Notes: a model not told the origin generated them from the sequence alone. Counted from the first letter of the stretch, positions 51,164-61,598 are shown. The stretch is DNA of 64,000 nucleotides from Flavobacterium aquidurense (GCA_900107365.1 FNPS01000002.1:186001-250000); one strand, 5' to 3'. Made by a program: numbers and translations.

Positions 51164-51982
51164 ATGTCAGTCGCTAAAAAAGATTATAAAAGAATAACTA
51201 CAAAATCGTTAATCGAAATGAAAAGTAACGGAGAAAAAATCTCTATGCTTACTGCTTACGATTTTACGATGGCAAAAATTGTTGACACTGCTGGAATCGA
51301 TGTAATTTTAGTGGGAGATTCTGCATCAAACGTTATGGCAGGTCATGAAACGACTTTACCAATTACTTTAGATCAAATGATTTATCACGCTTCATCTGTA
51401 GTTCGTGCTGTCGACAGAGCTTTGGTTGTAGTAGATTTACCTTTTGGAAGTTACCAGTCTGATCCCAAAGAAGCTTTACGTTCGTCTATAAGAATCATGA
51501 AAGAAAGTGGCGGACATGCTGTAAAACTGGAAGGCGGAAAAGAAATTAAAGAATCAATCAAAAAAATATTAAACGCAGGAATTCCAGTAATGGGACACTT
51601 GGGTTTAACACCACAATCTATCTATAAATTCGGAACTTATAGTGTTCGTGCAAAAGAAGATCAGGAAGCCGAAAAATTAATTGAAGATGCCAAATTACTA
51701 GAAAAAATAGGTTGTTTTGCTATTGTTCTTGAAAAAATCCCTGCTGATTTAGCGGAAAAAGTAGCCAAAAGTATTTCGATTCCCGTTATCGGAATTGGTG
51801 CCGGTGGTGGTGTTGACGGTCAGGTTTTGGTAATTCATGATATGTTGGGAATGAACAATGAATTCAGTCCGCGTTTCTTACGTCGCTATTTAAACTTATA
51901 TCAGGAAATGACTTCTGCAATTGGTCAGTATGTTACTGATGTTAAGTCGAGTGATTTTCCGAACGAGAAGGAACAGTATTAA
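51164..51982 (+). CDS. panB: 3-methyl-2-oxobutanoate hydroxymethyltransferase (ketopantoate hydroxymethyltransferase)
   Basis: 272 residues, full length. [37 protein letters not shown] holds metal-ligand and substrate residues; [40 protein letters not shown] and [23 protein letters not shown] follow. Family knowledge: first committed step of pantothenate/CoA synthesis from 2-oxoisovalerate and methylene-THF. Other pan genes are not adjacent. A short tandem repeat and a terminator follow directly. Confidence 0.97.
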   Translation: MSVAKKDYKRITTKSLIEMKSNGEKISMLTAYDFTMAKIVDTAGIDVILVGDSASNVMAGHETTLPITLDQMIYHASSVVRAVDRALVVVDLPFGSYQSDPKEALRSSIRIMKESGGHAVKLEGGKEIKESIKKILNAGIPVMGHLGLTPQSIYKFGTYSVRAKEDQEAEKLIEDAKLLEKIGCFAIVLEKIPADLAEKVAKSISIPVIGIGAGGGVDGQVLVIHDMLGMNNEFSPRFLRRYLNLYQEMTSAIGQYVTDVKSSDFPNEKEQY

Positions 51983-51984
51983 TT

Positions 51985-52027
51985 TTTAAGGTACTAAGGT
52001 TCTAAGTTGCTAAGATTCAAAGGTTTT
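51985..52027 (+). repeat. Short tandem repeat, 'ggttctaag' family
   Basis: AAGGTACTAAGGTTCTAAG, TTGCTAAG, ATTCAAAGG units directly after the panB stop. Same family as 10864, 15868 and 18181. Confidence 0.7.
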
Positions 52028-52038
52028 AAAATAAATAG

Positions 52039-52066
52039 CCTCCAGCTTTAGCTGGAGGACTTTTTT
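52039..52066 (+). terminator. Rho-independent terminator of panB
   Basis: Stem CCTCCAGC / GCTGGAGG with TTTA loop, then AC and T6. Confidence 0.85.
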
Positions 52067-52095
52067 ATTAATATAAAAAGGCTTTAGCCGAATTC

Positions 52096-52150
52096 TTTCA
52101 ATCCAAAATCTAAGAAGTCTAAGTAAGTCTAAAAATCTAAGCAAGTCTAT
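52096..52150 (+). repeat. Short tandem repeat 'aagtctaagt'
   Basis: Units AAATCTAAG, AAGTCTAAGT, AAGTCTAAAA, ATCTAAGC, AAGTCTATAA directly upstream of the pseudouridine-synthase ATG. Confidence 0.7.
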
Positions 52151-52151
52151 A

Positions 52152-52841
52152 ATGAAAATAATTTCAGATAAAAATAACCTCCAAATTCTGCACGAAGACA
52201 ACCACATTATTGTAGTTAATAAGCGTGTAGGCGATATTGTGCAAGGTGATAAAACCGGAGACAAACCTTTATCTGATGTTGTTAAAGAATATATTAAAGA
52301 CAAATACAACAAACCTGGTGATGTATTTCTGGGTGTGATTCATCGTTTGGATCGACCTACAACCGGAATTGTTGTTTTTGCCAGAACAAGTAAAGCTTTA
52401 ACACGAATGAACGAAATGTTCAGCAATCGTGAAACGCAAAAGACCTATTGGGCAGTTGTGAAGAATAAACCTCAGGAAACAACTGCCAAATTAGTTCATT
52501 ATCTTAAAAGAAATGAAAAAAATAATACTTCAAAAGCCCATTTAAAAGAGGTTCCGGATAGCAAAATTGCCAGTTTAGATTATACGGTATTTAAAGAACT
52601 TCAAAATTATGTGGCTTTGGAAATTAACCTTCATACCGGTCGTCATCATCAAATTCGTGCGCAATTAGCCGCTATTGGATCGCCAATTAAAGGAGATTTG
52701 AAATATGGTTTTGATCGAAGTAATCCCGACGGAGGTATTCATCTTCACGCCAGAAAACTTGTTTTTGTTCATCCGGTTTCTAAAGAAAAAATTACTATAA
52801 TTGCACCAACTCCTGATGAAACCATTTGGAATGCATTGTGA
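52152..52841 (+). CDS. RluA-family pseudouridine synthase
   Basis: 229 residues, catalytic domain only, without an S4 domain. Catalytic Asp67 in GVIHRLDRPTTGIVVFARTS; KTYWAVVKNKP, LHTGRHHQIRAQLAAIG and the final HARKLVFVHPVSKE are standard. Family knowledge: modifies uridines in rRNA or tRNA; short S4-less members include RluA and TruC types, so the target site is open. Confidence 0.93.
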   Translation: MKIISDKNNLQILHEDNHIIVVNKRVGDIVQGDKTGDKPLSDVVKEYIKDKYNKPGDVFLGVIHRLDRPTTGIVVFARTSKALTRMNEMFSNRETQKTYWAVVKNKPQETTAKLVHYLKRNEKNNTSKAHLKEVPDSKIASLDYTVFKELQNYVALEINLHTGRHHQIRAQLAAIGSPIKGDLKYGFDRSNPDGGIHLHARKLVFVHPVSKEKITIIAPTPDETIWNAL

Positions 52842-52884
52842 TTTTATGATTTAATTGTTACTTTTTTAAATTTTATCGATTAAC

Positions 52885-54246
52885 TTGCATAGAGTAAAAA
52901 AACAAGTTGATCAAAAAATGGACTATAAAAACGACATCGGATACAGAAAAGAAACGCTTAAAAAGTTATTGTACAACATACAAAAAAGCGAAGATTTAAT
53001 TGTAAAAGCGTTGTACGATGATTTTAAAAAGCCTGAATTTGAAGCTGTATTAACGGAAACAAATTATGTTATCTCAGACCTGAAAGACACCATCAAAAAC
53101 ATTTACAAATGGTCCGGTCGCAAACGTATTTTCCCTTCCCTTCTCAACTTTCCCTCTACCGATTATATTTACAAAGAACCTTACGGAAACGTTTTGGTTA
53201 TTGCACCATGGAATTATCCTTTTCAATTGGCCTTATGCCCTCTTATAGCAGCAGTTGCAGCAGGTAACAGAGTGGTTTTAAAACCTTCTGAGCTCACCCC
53301 GAATACCTCTTCAATCATTGCGAAAATTATTGAAAAAACTTTTCATATCAATCACGTTGAAGTACACGAAGGCGGTGTTGAAGTTTCTGATAAATTATTG
53401 GCAAAACGCTGGGATTATATTTTCTTTACCGGAAGTGTTGCTGTTGGTAAAGTTGTTGCCAAAGCAGCAGCAGAAAACCTGACTCCGGTAACGCTCGAAT
53501 TAGGCGGAAAAAATCCTTGTATTATAGATGAAACTGCCAATTTAAAATTAGCTGCCAAGCGCATTGTCTGGGGAAAATTCATCAATGCCGGCCAAACCTG
53601 TATCGCTCCGGATTATATTCTGATTCAAAAAAACATGAAAGTCAATTTTATTACTTTTTTAATTGACGAAATCATAAAATCTTATGGCAAAAAACTAGAC
53701 AAATCTCCTGATTTTGCCCGTATTATCAACACTAAAAACTTTCTTCGACTAGACAGTATGATCGAGCGTGAAAAAGTAATTTTTGGAGGAGAAACGGATG
53801 CAAATAAACTTTTTATTTCGCCAACCTTAATTGAAGAACCCGCACTTGATAGTCCTGTAATGAAGGAAGAAATTTTTGGTCCAATTTTACCTATTCTTAC
53901 TTATGAGACCGAAGCTGAAATTCATAACGTGATAAGTAAATATGAAAAACCGCTGGCCTTTTATATTTTCAGTGAAAATCATTCTTTCGCCAAAAAACTT
54001 ATTGCAGATTATTCTTTTGGAGGTGGTTGTATTAACGATACCGTTGTCCATTTTTCAAACAAAAGATTACCCTTTGGCGGAGTTGGCCATAGCGGAATCG
54101 GTGCTTATCACGGCAAATTGAGTTTCGATATTTTCTCTCATCATAAAGCTATTGTCAAAAAAGGAAATTGGTTAGATCTGCCTATGCGATATGCTCCTTA
54201 CAAAGATAAATTAGTTTCTCTCAAACGCTTATTAGACTGGATGTAA
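52885..54246 (+). CDS. Aldehyde dehydrogenase, ALDH3-like, membrane-associated type
   Basis: 453 residues from TTG at 52885; the first ATG is at 52918 (442 residues), but the extra residues VKKQVDQ align with the helix at the start of ALDH3 proteins, so TTG seems plausible. IAPWNYPFQLALCPLIAAVAAGN (107-128), FFTGSVAVGK (180-189), catalytic Glu205 (LELGGKNP) and Cys239 (GQTCIAPDY). Family knowledge: oxidises fatty or aromatic aldehydes with NAD(P). Monocistronic. Confidence 0.92.
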   Translation: MHRVKKQVDQKMDYKNDIGYRKETLKKLLYNIQKSEDLIVKALYDDFKKPEFEAVLTETNYVISDLKDTIKNIYKWSGRKRIFPSLLNFPSTDYIYKEPYGNVLVIAPWNYPFQLALCPLIAAVAAGNRVVLKPSELTPNTSSIIAKIIEKTFHINHVEVHEGGVEVSDKLLAKRWDYIFFTGSVAVGKVVAKAAAENLTPVTLELGGKNPCIIDETANLKLAAKRIVWGKFINAGQTCIAPDYILIQKNMKVNFITFLIDEIIKSYGKKLDKSPDFARIINTKNFLRLDSMIEREKVIFGGETDANKLFISPTLIEEPALDSPVMKEEIFGPILPILTYETEAEIHNVISKYEKPLAFYIFSENHSFAKKLIADYSFGGGCINDTVVHFSNKRLPFGGVGHSGIGAYHGKLSFDIFSHHKAIVKKGNWLDLPMRYAPYKDKLVSLKRLLDWM

Positions 54247-54370
54247 GCAAACAAAAAAGTCCTTGTGTATATTTTGTAGATTATCATAGGTAATTGATTA
54301 AAAATATTATATTTACGTTTCTGTAATTAACTTAAGCGTAAAAAAAATATAAAACAATTCTACTATTAAA

Positions 54371-55174
54371 ATGAAATCTACACTTGATCAAATCGAAGAC
54401 ATTAAAAATCATGGCCTTTCCCTAGATTTCTCAACTGTCTTTAACCATGCATTCGAAAATTATAAAAAAATAGCTCTTTATTTTGGGCTTATAATTCTAG
54501 TTTTTTCAGTTATCTTTTTTTTCGCCCTTTTTAGTGTACTTTTTGCTTACTATGGAGTGGAAAGTATGAGTAAAGATTTTTTTGAAAATTTCGATAGTCA
54601 GAAACAAACCTCTGTACAAATGCTTATTTCTCTACTTGCTACTTCGGTAATAAGTGGTCTTGTTGCTCCTTTTAGTGCCGGTTTTCTTAAAATGGCAGAC
54701 TGTGCCGACAAGGATGAGGAATTTAATGTTGCGACTATTTTTACTTATTATAAAACACATCACTTTTCACAAATATTTACAGTTGGTTTTATCATCGCCA
54801 TTATTAGCGGTGCAATTTCAACAGTTATAGGGGCTTATTTCAATGAAATGGGCATAATCGGAATGTCATTATTATTAAATTTAATCATATCCTATCTTAC
54901 CTATTTGGTTATTCCACTGGTAATTTTCGGGAATCTAAAGGCATTAGATGCCTTGAAATCATGTTTACTCATCATTAGTAAAAATCCGTTAATAATTTTT
55001 GCCCTGGTTGTTATTGGTTTTATTGGCTCTTTCATCGGTTTCTTTGGATGCTGCATTGGAATAATTTTCACGCTTGCTTTTAATACATCAATGACCTACG
55101 CGACTTATTATGGAATTTTTAATATGGAAGAAGAAGATCCAATTGACACGATAGGTCAGTCGGATTTAGAATAA
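54371..55174 (+). CDS. Uncharacterised multi-helix membrane protein
   Basis: 267 residues, about five or six membrane helices (about 36-62, 82-105, 133-157, 163-190, 207-237). LSLDFSTVFNHAFENYKKIALYFGLIILV is the usual opening of a Bacteroidota membrane family related to the GlpM/DUF975 type, but I cannot name it with confidence. An Asp/Glu-rich C-terminal tail is cytosolic. It is followed 90 bp later by a hybrid kinase; no functional link is visible. Confidence 0.65.
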   Translation: MKSTLDQIEDIKNHGLSLDFSTVFNHAFENYKKIALYFGLIILVFSVIFFFALFSVLFAYYGVESMSKDFFENFDSQKQTSVQMLISLLATSVISGLVAPFSAGFLKMADCADKDEEFNVATIFTYYKTHHFSQIFTVGFIIAIISGAISTVIGAYFNEMGIIGMSLLLNLIISYLTYLVIPLVIFGNLKALDALKSCLLIISKNPLIIFALVVIGFIGSFIGFFGCCIGIIFTLAFNTSMTYATYYGIFNMEEEDPIDTIGQSDLE

Positions 55175-55264
55175 AACGAAGATTCTAAATAAATAAAGAG
55201 CCTAACCTACTCTGTTTAGAAAATTCAAAACGCTATTTACTAAACCAAACATACCCCAAATACT

Positions 55265-58200
55265 ATGGTAGCAAACTATAGTTTGTATAATTCACTGCTT
55301 TCAGGAATTACCCATTTTGGTAGTACCCTGAAAGCAGTTATTACAAATTGGTATGTGTTTAATCCCGAAATTATTTTCTACAATAATCCAAAGTTCATTG
55401 TTTTAGGGTTATCGCTCTTTGGTTTCTTAAGCATTCTGGTTTATCAGTTTTTTAGAATTAAAGCGAAAATTGGTAGTTTTATTGAGAAAAAAAGAGAAAC
55501 CGACACTGCAAGAAATGAGTATCAGTTGTATATTTTATTTTTTGGTATTGCCGTTATTCTAATTGAAATCATTAACGAAATCTTTAGAATCAGACCAAAA
55601 AGTCTTTTACTACTTAATGTTTGTATTGGTGTTTTAGTACTGATAGTTTACGCTCTTACAGATAAAATAAAAGTACTCCGCGATAGAATTCAGGAAATTT
55701 TTATTGTTTCCTTTTTCATTTATATAAGTTACGTTGCCCGCAATATTATTTATCTCCCAAATGATGTTGTACCTATTATTACTTTTTTAATTTCCTTTTT
55801 CTTTTCTTACAACATTTTAAAACCAATTAAAATTTATTGGGCATTTGTTGCACTCACCTTTACCTTTCTGACTGTAACTATTGTATTTCATTTAATTCCA
55901 ATTAAATCATCTGTTTTACTAATCAATTTTAGTATTCTGACCTTCGTTATCAATCAGGTAAAGTATGCTGTTTTATTAAACAGCAGGGACAACTTTAGAT
56001 TTACTAATGAAATTGTTCATAAAGGTAATTCCCTGACAATTGCTACAAATGAAAATGGAGAATTGCTTTTTTGCAGTGAGACCATTACTTCAATTTTAGG
56101 CTATCAGCCAGAAGATGTTAAAGGAATGGAATTTTGGAAACTAACAGAAGACCAGGAATTTGATAGCGAAAATTACCAGAAAAATTACATCGACAATAAA
56201 TTATATATTAGAAAATTAAAAAATAAAAACGGAGAATTTAAATACATTCAATGGAAGGATAAAAAATTCTCAGAAGATTTAATTATCAGTATCGGTCAGG
56301 ATGTAACAGAGCAAATTATTGTACAGGATCAATACAAAAACCTTATTCAGACTGCGACCGATATTATTTTTGAAATAAGTGCTGACGGGTATTTTACCTT
56401 TATCAATGAATTTGGTTTTTCACTTTTAGGCTATGCTGAAAATGAAGTAATTTTACAACATTATTCTAATTTTATTCACGAAGATTATATTAGAAATGCG
56501 GTTGATTTCTATGAAAATCTGGAAAAAAATGGCAACAATTATCCCACAATCGAAATTCCGATTATAAAGAAAGCCGGAGGCGAAATATGGATCTCACAAA
56601 AAGTAATCGTTCGTAAAAATGATTTAGACGAAATCATTGGTTTTGCTGGTATAGCCCGGGATATTACGGAGATGAAAAATATTGAAAATGAGAAAAAAAG
56701 ACGTTTAGAAAAAATTGAAGCCTATAATAATTCGACCAAAAAATTATCGACAACAGATTTTCGGGAATATAACAATCTGCAAACCGTAATTGATTCCATA
56801 ATTAAAGAAGCGGCGACCATTTCAAAAGCAAACAGAGTGAGTTTCTGGAAATTTACGGGCGATGTTATTATTTGCAAAAATTTATTCAGCAGTGATGATC
56901 AAAATTTAAGTGATAAAAACATTCTGGACAAGGAATCTTATCCTATTTATTTTGAAACACTAAAAAACAAAGCCATAATAAACGCTCCGGATGTTTTTGA
57001 CAAATTAGAAACCTCTGAATTTCAGGAAATTTATTTCAAAAAGAATAAAATAAAGTCGATGCTTGATGTTCCTATTTTTTCAAATGGACAATTGGCCGGT
57101 GTAGTTTGTTTTGAAAGTACAGGAGAGAAAAGAGATTGGGACAATGAAGACATCAACTATGCCAGAACTATTTCTGATGTCATTTCATTGGCTATTTCTT
57201 CGCAGATGCGACTAAAAGCAGAGAAAAAATTAGAGCTTAAAAGTGACTTATTATCGGCATTGGCTTTGTGTACCGAAAAGTTTTTGCTGAGTAAGAGCCT
57301 GCAAAAAATGTTTCAGGAGACATTCGATATTATTGGAAAAGCTTCAAAAGTAGATCATATTTTTTATCATGATAAAAATTTCGAGACCAATACTATAAGT
57401 CAGCAGTATAAATGGTCGAGAGACGGAATCGCACATCAGATAACCGAATTACAAGATTTTACCGAAGACAATTTAAAAGAAATCATCCTTCATTCTCAAA
57501 ATAGAAAAGTACTAAATACAAGAACCCGGGATCTGGAAGACACGTTTTTCAAGCAATTACTAATAGCCAACAATATTAAATCCATATTAATATTACCACT
57601 GTTTACCAACAATATTTTTTCTGGTTTTATAGGTTTCGATGATTGTACTAAAGAAAGAAAATGGACCGATGATGAAATTTATATTTTCCAGACATTAGCC
57701 AATAACATTTCTTCTGCCTTAGACAGAAACAGAAATATTGCCAAAATTAAAGAAAGTGAAGATGCGATTAAAGCCAAAGAACTGGCAGAAGCTGCAAATA
57801 AATCCAAGTCTGATTTTTTGGCCAATATGTCACATGAAATCAGGACTCCTCTAAATGGTATTATTGGATTTACTCATTTATTGATGAAGACAAATCTTGA
57901 AGAGATTCAGGAAAAGTACATGACGACCATCAATCAATCTGCACATTCGCTTCTTGAAATCATCAATGATATTCTTGATTTCTCTAAAATTGAAGCCGGA
58001 AAACTAGAGCTTTTTATTGATCTGTATGATGTTCAAAAAATATTAGGACAAATATTTGATTTGATTATTTACGAATCGAATCAAAAAAATCTTGAACTCG
58101 AATTAAATCTCGATCCTGAAGTTCCAAAATACATCTGGACAGACATTGTACGTTTGAAACAAATTTTAATCAATCTTTTATCCAATGCAATCAAGTTTAC

Positions 58201-58948
58201 AAACGAAGGATCGATCAAACTAAGTGTAACTGTTTTAGATAAAAAGTCAGATGAGAATTATATCATTCGTTTTTCTGTCAAAGACACTGGAATTGGAATC
58301 TTAGAAAAAAACCAGAAAAAAATATTTAAGGCTTTCTCTCAGGAAGATAGCTCCACAACAAGAAAGTTTGGAGGAACCGGTTTAGGATTAACCATTTCAA
58401 ATCAATTGTTAGCTTTAATGGAAAGTGGTTTACAGCTTAAGAGCAAAATAAACGAAGGCAGTAATTTTTATTTTGATCTGAACTTAAAAACCAGCCATGA
58501 AAGCATTAATGAAAAATTCAAGGAAATTTCTAAACAAAATAATCCCGAATATGCTTTAAGTTATAGTTCTAATCGAAAAAAAGTAAGCATTTTGATTGTA
58601 GAAGACAACAAAGTAAATATGCTTCTTTTAAAAACGATTGTCAAAAATTTAAACCTGAATGCTATTATTTTTGAATGCGAAAACGGATATGAAGCCGTCA
58701 AACAAATTGAAAATATCAATCCGGATCTTGTTTTTATGGACATTCAAATGCCAATTATGAATGGTTACGAAGCTACAAAAGCAATCAGAATTACTGAAAT
58801 AGGGAAACGTATACCAATAATTGCCGTAACTGCCGGAGCTGAAAAAGAAGAACGAAATAAATGTTTATCAGCCGGAATGAATGATTATATCTCAAAGCCT
58901 ATTATAAGAGGCACTGTTGAAGAAGCTATTCGGAAATGGTTAAAATAA
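55265..58948 (+). CDS. Hybrid sensor histidine kinase / response regulator (7TM-like, PAS-PAS-GAF-GAF-HisKA-HATPase-REC)
   Basis: 1227 residues. About seven N-terminal membrane helices (20-235), PAS1 (about 250-345), PAS2 (about 357-475), GAF1 (about 490-645), GAF2 (about 660-825), HisKA with His857 in FLANMSHEIRTPLNG, HATPase (about 955-1085; N box LSNAIKFTNEG, G box GTGLGLTISN) and receiver with phosphoacceptor Asp1159 in VFMDIQMPIMNG. Family knowledge: integrates several signals and phosphorylates its own receiver. No Hpt or output gene is adjacent, so the downstream partner is elsewhere. An in-frame stop-free start region supports the ATG at 55265. Confidence 0.94.
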   Translation: MVANYSLYNSLLSGITHFGSTLKAVITNWYVFNPEIIFYNNPKFIVLGLSLFGFLSILVYQFFRIKAKIGSFIEKKRETDTARNEYQLYILFFGIAVILIEIINEIFRIRPKSLLLLNVCIGVLVLIVYALTDKIKVLRDRIQEIFIVSFFIYISYVARNIIYLPNDVVPIITFLISFFFSYNILKPIKIYWAFVALTFTFLTVTIVFHLIPIKSSVLLINFSILTFVINQVKYAVLLNSRDNFRFTNEIVHKGNSLTIATNENGELLFCSETITSILGYQPEDVKGMEFWKLTEDQEFDSENYQKNYIDNKLYIRKLKNKNGEFKYIQWKDKKFSEDLIISIGQDVTEQIIVQDQYKNLIQTATDIIFEISADGYFTFINEFGFSLLGYAENEVILQHYSNFIHEDYIRNAVDFYENLEKNGNNYPTIEIPIIKKAGGEIWISQKVIVRKNDLDEIIGFAGIARDITEMKNIENEKKRRLEKIEAYNNSTKKLSTTDFREYNNLQTVIDSIIKEAATISKANRVSFWKFTGDVIICKNLFSSDDQNLSDKNILDKESYPIYFETLKNKAIINAPDVFDKLETSEFQEIYFKKNKIKSMLDVPIFSNGQLAGVVCFESTGEKRDWDNEDINYARTISDVISLAISSQMRLKAEKKLELKSDLLSALALCTEKFLLSKSLQKMFQETFDIIGKASKVDHIFYHDKNFETNTISQQYKWSRDGIAHQITELQDFTEDNLKEIILHSQNRKVLNTRTRDLEDTFFKQLLIANNIKSILILPLFTNNIFSGFIGFDDCTKERKWTDDEIYIFQTLANNISSALDRNRNIAKIKESEDAIKAKELAEAANKSKSDFLANMSHEIRTPLNGIIGFTHLLMKTNLEEIQEKYMTTINQSAHSLLEIINDILDFSKIEAGKLELFIDLYDVQKILGQIFDLIIYESNQKNLELELNLDPEVPKYIWTDIVRLKQILINLLSNAIKFTNEGSIKLSVTVLDKKSDENYIIRFSVKDTGIGILEKNQKKIFKAFSQEDSSTTRKFGGTGLGLTISNQLLALMESGLQLKSKINEGSNFYFDLNLKTSHESINEKFKEISKQNNPEYALSYSSNRKKVSILIVEDNKVNMLLLKTIVKNLNLNAIIFECENGYEAVKQIENINPDLVFMDIQMPIMNGYEATKAIRITEIGKRIPIIAVTAGAEKEERNKCLSAGMNDYISKPIIRGTVEEAIRKWLK

Positions 58949-59041
58949 TTTAAACTAAATTGTTTCTGTTAATGTGTAATTGCTAAAAAATACATAAATT
59001 CGTATGAAAGAAAACTTAAAAAAGTTTAAAATCAAAGTATT

Positions 59042-59890
59042 ATGAAATGGTTAGGCAGAAGACAAAGTGATAATGTTGAAGATCGAAGAGGTGTTTCCGG
59101 AGGAAAAGTCGCTCTTGGAGGCGGAGTTATTGGTATCATTATTTTGTTATTAAACGTTTTTGGTGGCGAAACAGGTCAAACTGTAGGATCAGCATTAGAA
59201 CAAATGCAGGGCGGACAACAGCAAACTGAAGCCGCTGCTCCATTGAGCAAGGAAGATGAAGAAATGGGGGATTTTGTGAGAGTGATTCTTGCAGATAACG
59301 AAGACATCTGGAGCAAAATATTTGAAGAACAAGGCATAACCTATAAAAATCCGAAGTTGGTACTTTTTAGAGGCTCGGTAGAAACTGCCTGCGGTGGGGC
59401 ATCATCTGCATCAGGGCCTTTTTATTGCCCGGGCGATCAAAAGGTTTATATGGATTTGGGCTTCTTCGAGGAACTAAAAACTAAATTTGGTGCCAAAGGT
59501 GGGGACTTTGCTATTGCGTACGTTATAGCGCACGAAATTGGCCATCACGTTCAAACATTACTTGGAACGTCAGCAAAAATGCGTCAGGCTCAGGAGGGAA
59601 AAAGTGAGACCGAAGCAAACAAACTTTCCGTTGCGTTAGAATTACAAGCCGACTTTTATGCCGGAGTATGGACACACTACAATCAGAAAAACTTAGATAC
59701 CGATGACATCGACGAAGCTTTAAGCGCTGCCAATGCCGTTGGAGATGACGCCATTCAAAGTAAAATGAGCGGACAGGTAGTTCCAGATTCGTTTACACAC
59801 GGATCATCAGAGCAGAGAATGTACTGGTTTAAAAAAGGTTTTAAAACCGGTGACATTAACCAGGGAGATACTTTTGCAGAAATTAGATAA
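59042..59890 (+). CDS. YpfJ-type neutral zinc metallopeptidase
   Basis: 282 residues. MKWLGRRQSDNVEDRRG opening, a single membrane helix (about 24-42), a linker rich in Gln, and the catalytic domain with HEIGHHVQ (His164, Glu165, His168), FYCPGDQKVYMDLGFF and a late Asp in LQADFYAGVW. Family knowledge: the YpfJ/KPN_02809 family is predicted to be a zinc peptidase, substrate unknown. A terminator follows, and then the long tandem array. Confidence 0.9.
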   Translation: MKWLGRRQSDNVEDRRGVSGGKVALGGGVIGIIILLLNVFGGETGQTVGSALEQMQGGQQQTEAAAPLSKEDEEMGDFVRVILADNEDIWSKIFEEQGITYKNPKLVLFRGSVETACGGASSASGPFYCPGDQKVYMDLGFFEELKTKFGAKGGDFAIAYVIAHEIGHHVQTLLGTSAKMRQAQEGKSETEANKLSVALELQADFYAGVWTHYNQKNLDTDDIDEALSAANAVGDDAIQSKMSGQVVPDSFTHGSSEQRMYWFKKGFKTGDINQGDTFAEIR

Positions 59891-59920
59891 TTTATAAACC
59901 AAACTATAATAACCAAGATG

Positions 59921-59950
59921 AAGCATGACTTAAACGTCATGCTTTTTTTT
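59921..59950 (+). terminator. Rho-independent terminator after the metallopeptidase gene
   Basis: Stem AAGCATGAC / GTCATGCTT, loop TTAAAC, followed by T8. Confidence 0.9.
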
Positions 59951-59974
59951 GATAAATCAAAAAAATAAATTCCC

Positions 59975-61598
59975 AGATTGAGGGGCTTAACCGCAAGGTG
60001 CGCAAAGGTTTTACGCAAGGTGCGCAAATTTTTATTCATAAAGCCTCGCGAACTTAAATACACAGCATAAACACCAATAAAAAAAACACTTTGCGAACTT
60101 TGCGATAATTTTTTTAAATTCCAATTTTGAAATCCAAGATTGAGGTACTTAACCGCAAGGTGCGCAAAGGAATTAAGCAAGGTTTGTATTTTTTTTTTCA
60201 TAAAGCCTTGCGAACTTAAAAACATAGCACAAACACACCAATAAAAAAACACTTTGCGAACTTTGCGATAAATTTTTTTAAATTCCAATTTTGAAATCCA
60301 AGATTGAGGTGCTTAACCGCAAGGTGCGCAAAGGTTTTACGCAAGGTGCGCAAATTTTTATTCATAAAGCCTCGCGAACTTAAATACACAGCATAAACAC
60401 CAATAAAAAAACACTTTGCGAACTTGGCGATAATTTTTTTAAATTCCAATTTTGAAATCCAAGATTGAGGTACTTAACCGCAAGGTGCGCAAAGGAATTA
60501 AGCAAGGTTTGTATTTTTTTTTTCATAAAGCCTTGCGAACTTAAAAACATAGCACAAACACACCAATAAAAAAACACTTTGCGAACTTTGCGATAAATTT
60601 TTTTAAATTCCAATTTTGAAATCCAAGATTGAGGTGCTTAACCGCAAGGTGCGCAAAGGTTTTATGCAAGGTTCGCAAATTTTTATTCATAAAGCCTTGC
60701 GAACTTAAATACACGGCATAAACACACCAATAAAAAAAACACTTTGCGAACTTTGCGATAATTTTTTTTAAATTCCAATTTTGAAATCCAAGATTGAGGT
60801 ACTTAACCGCAAGGTGCGCAAAGGTTTTACGCAAGGTTCGCAAATTTTTACTCATAAAGCCTTGCGAACTTAAATACACGGCATAAACACACCAATAAAA
60901 AAACACTTTGCGAACTTTGCGGTAAATTTTTTTAAATTCCAATTTTGAAATCCAAGATTGAGGTACTTAACCGCAAGGTGCGCAAAGGTTTTACGCAAGA
61001 TTCGCAAATTTTTACTCATAAAGCTTTGCGAACTTAAATACACAGCATAAACACACCAATAAAAAAACACTTTGCGAACTTTGCGGTAAATTTTTTTAAA
61101 TTCCAATTTTGAAATCCAAGATTGAGGTACTTAACCGCAAGGTGCGCAAAGGTTTTACGCAAGATTCGCAAATTTTTACTCATAAAGCTTTGCGAACTTA
61201 AATACACAGCATAAACACACCAATAAAAAAACACTTTGCGAACTTTGCGGTAAATTTTTTTAAATTCCAATTTTGAAATCCAAGATTGAGGTACTTAACC
61301 GCAAGGTTCGCAAAGGTTTTACGCAAGGTTCGCAAATTTTCACTCATAAAGCCTTGCGAACTTAAATACACAGCATAAACACACCAATATATAAAAAAAC
61401 ACTTTGCGAACTTGGCGGTAAATTTTCTTTAAATTCCAATTTTGAAATCCAAGATTGAGGTACTTAACCGCAAGGTGCACAAAGGAATTACGCAAGGTTC
61501 GCAAATTTTTATTCATAAAGCCTTGCGAACTTAAAAACATAGCACAAACACACCAATAAAAAAACACTTTGCGAACTTTGCGGTAAATTTTTTTTTTA
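59975..61598. repeat. Tandem array of about ten units of roughly 164 bp
   Basis: Units begin (AGATTGAGG) at 59975, 60137, 60301, 60462, 60626, 60791, 60955, 61119, 61283 and 61452; the last is cut short near 61598. Each unit carries a left arm with two CGCAAGG-GCGCAAAG copies, a CATAAAGCC(T/C)CGCGAAC-type centre, and a right arm CACTTTGCGAACTTTGCG that is nearly the reverse complement of the left one (two mismatches in 16). Units 7 and 8 read as identical; the pair 1-2 is repeated almost exactly as 3-4. The short peptides open on the minus strand shift frame every unit (period not divisible by 3) and are not genes. Sits between convergent metallopeptidase and tRNA-His genes. Confidence 0.95.

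Noticed and set aside
59755..61567. Series of similar minus-strand open frames coding for repeated Phe/Cys/Lys-rich peptides
   Set aside because: They are translations of the 164-bp array; the period is not a multiple of three, frames shift between units, and no signal, promoter or family supports them.
59975..61598. CRISPR array
   Set aside because: Repeats are about 164 bp, contiguous, with no unique spacers, and no cas genes are in the window.
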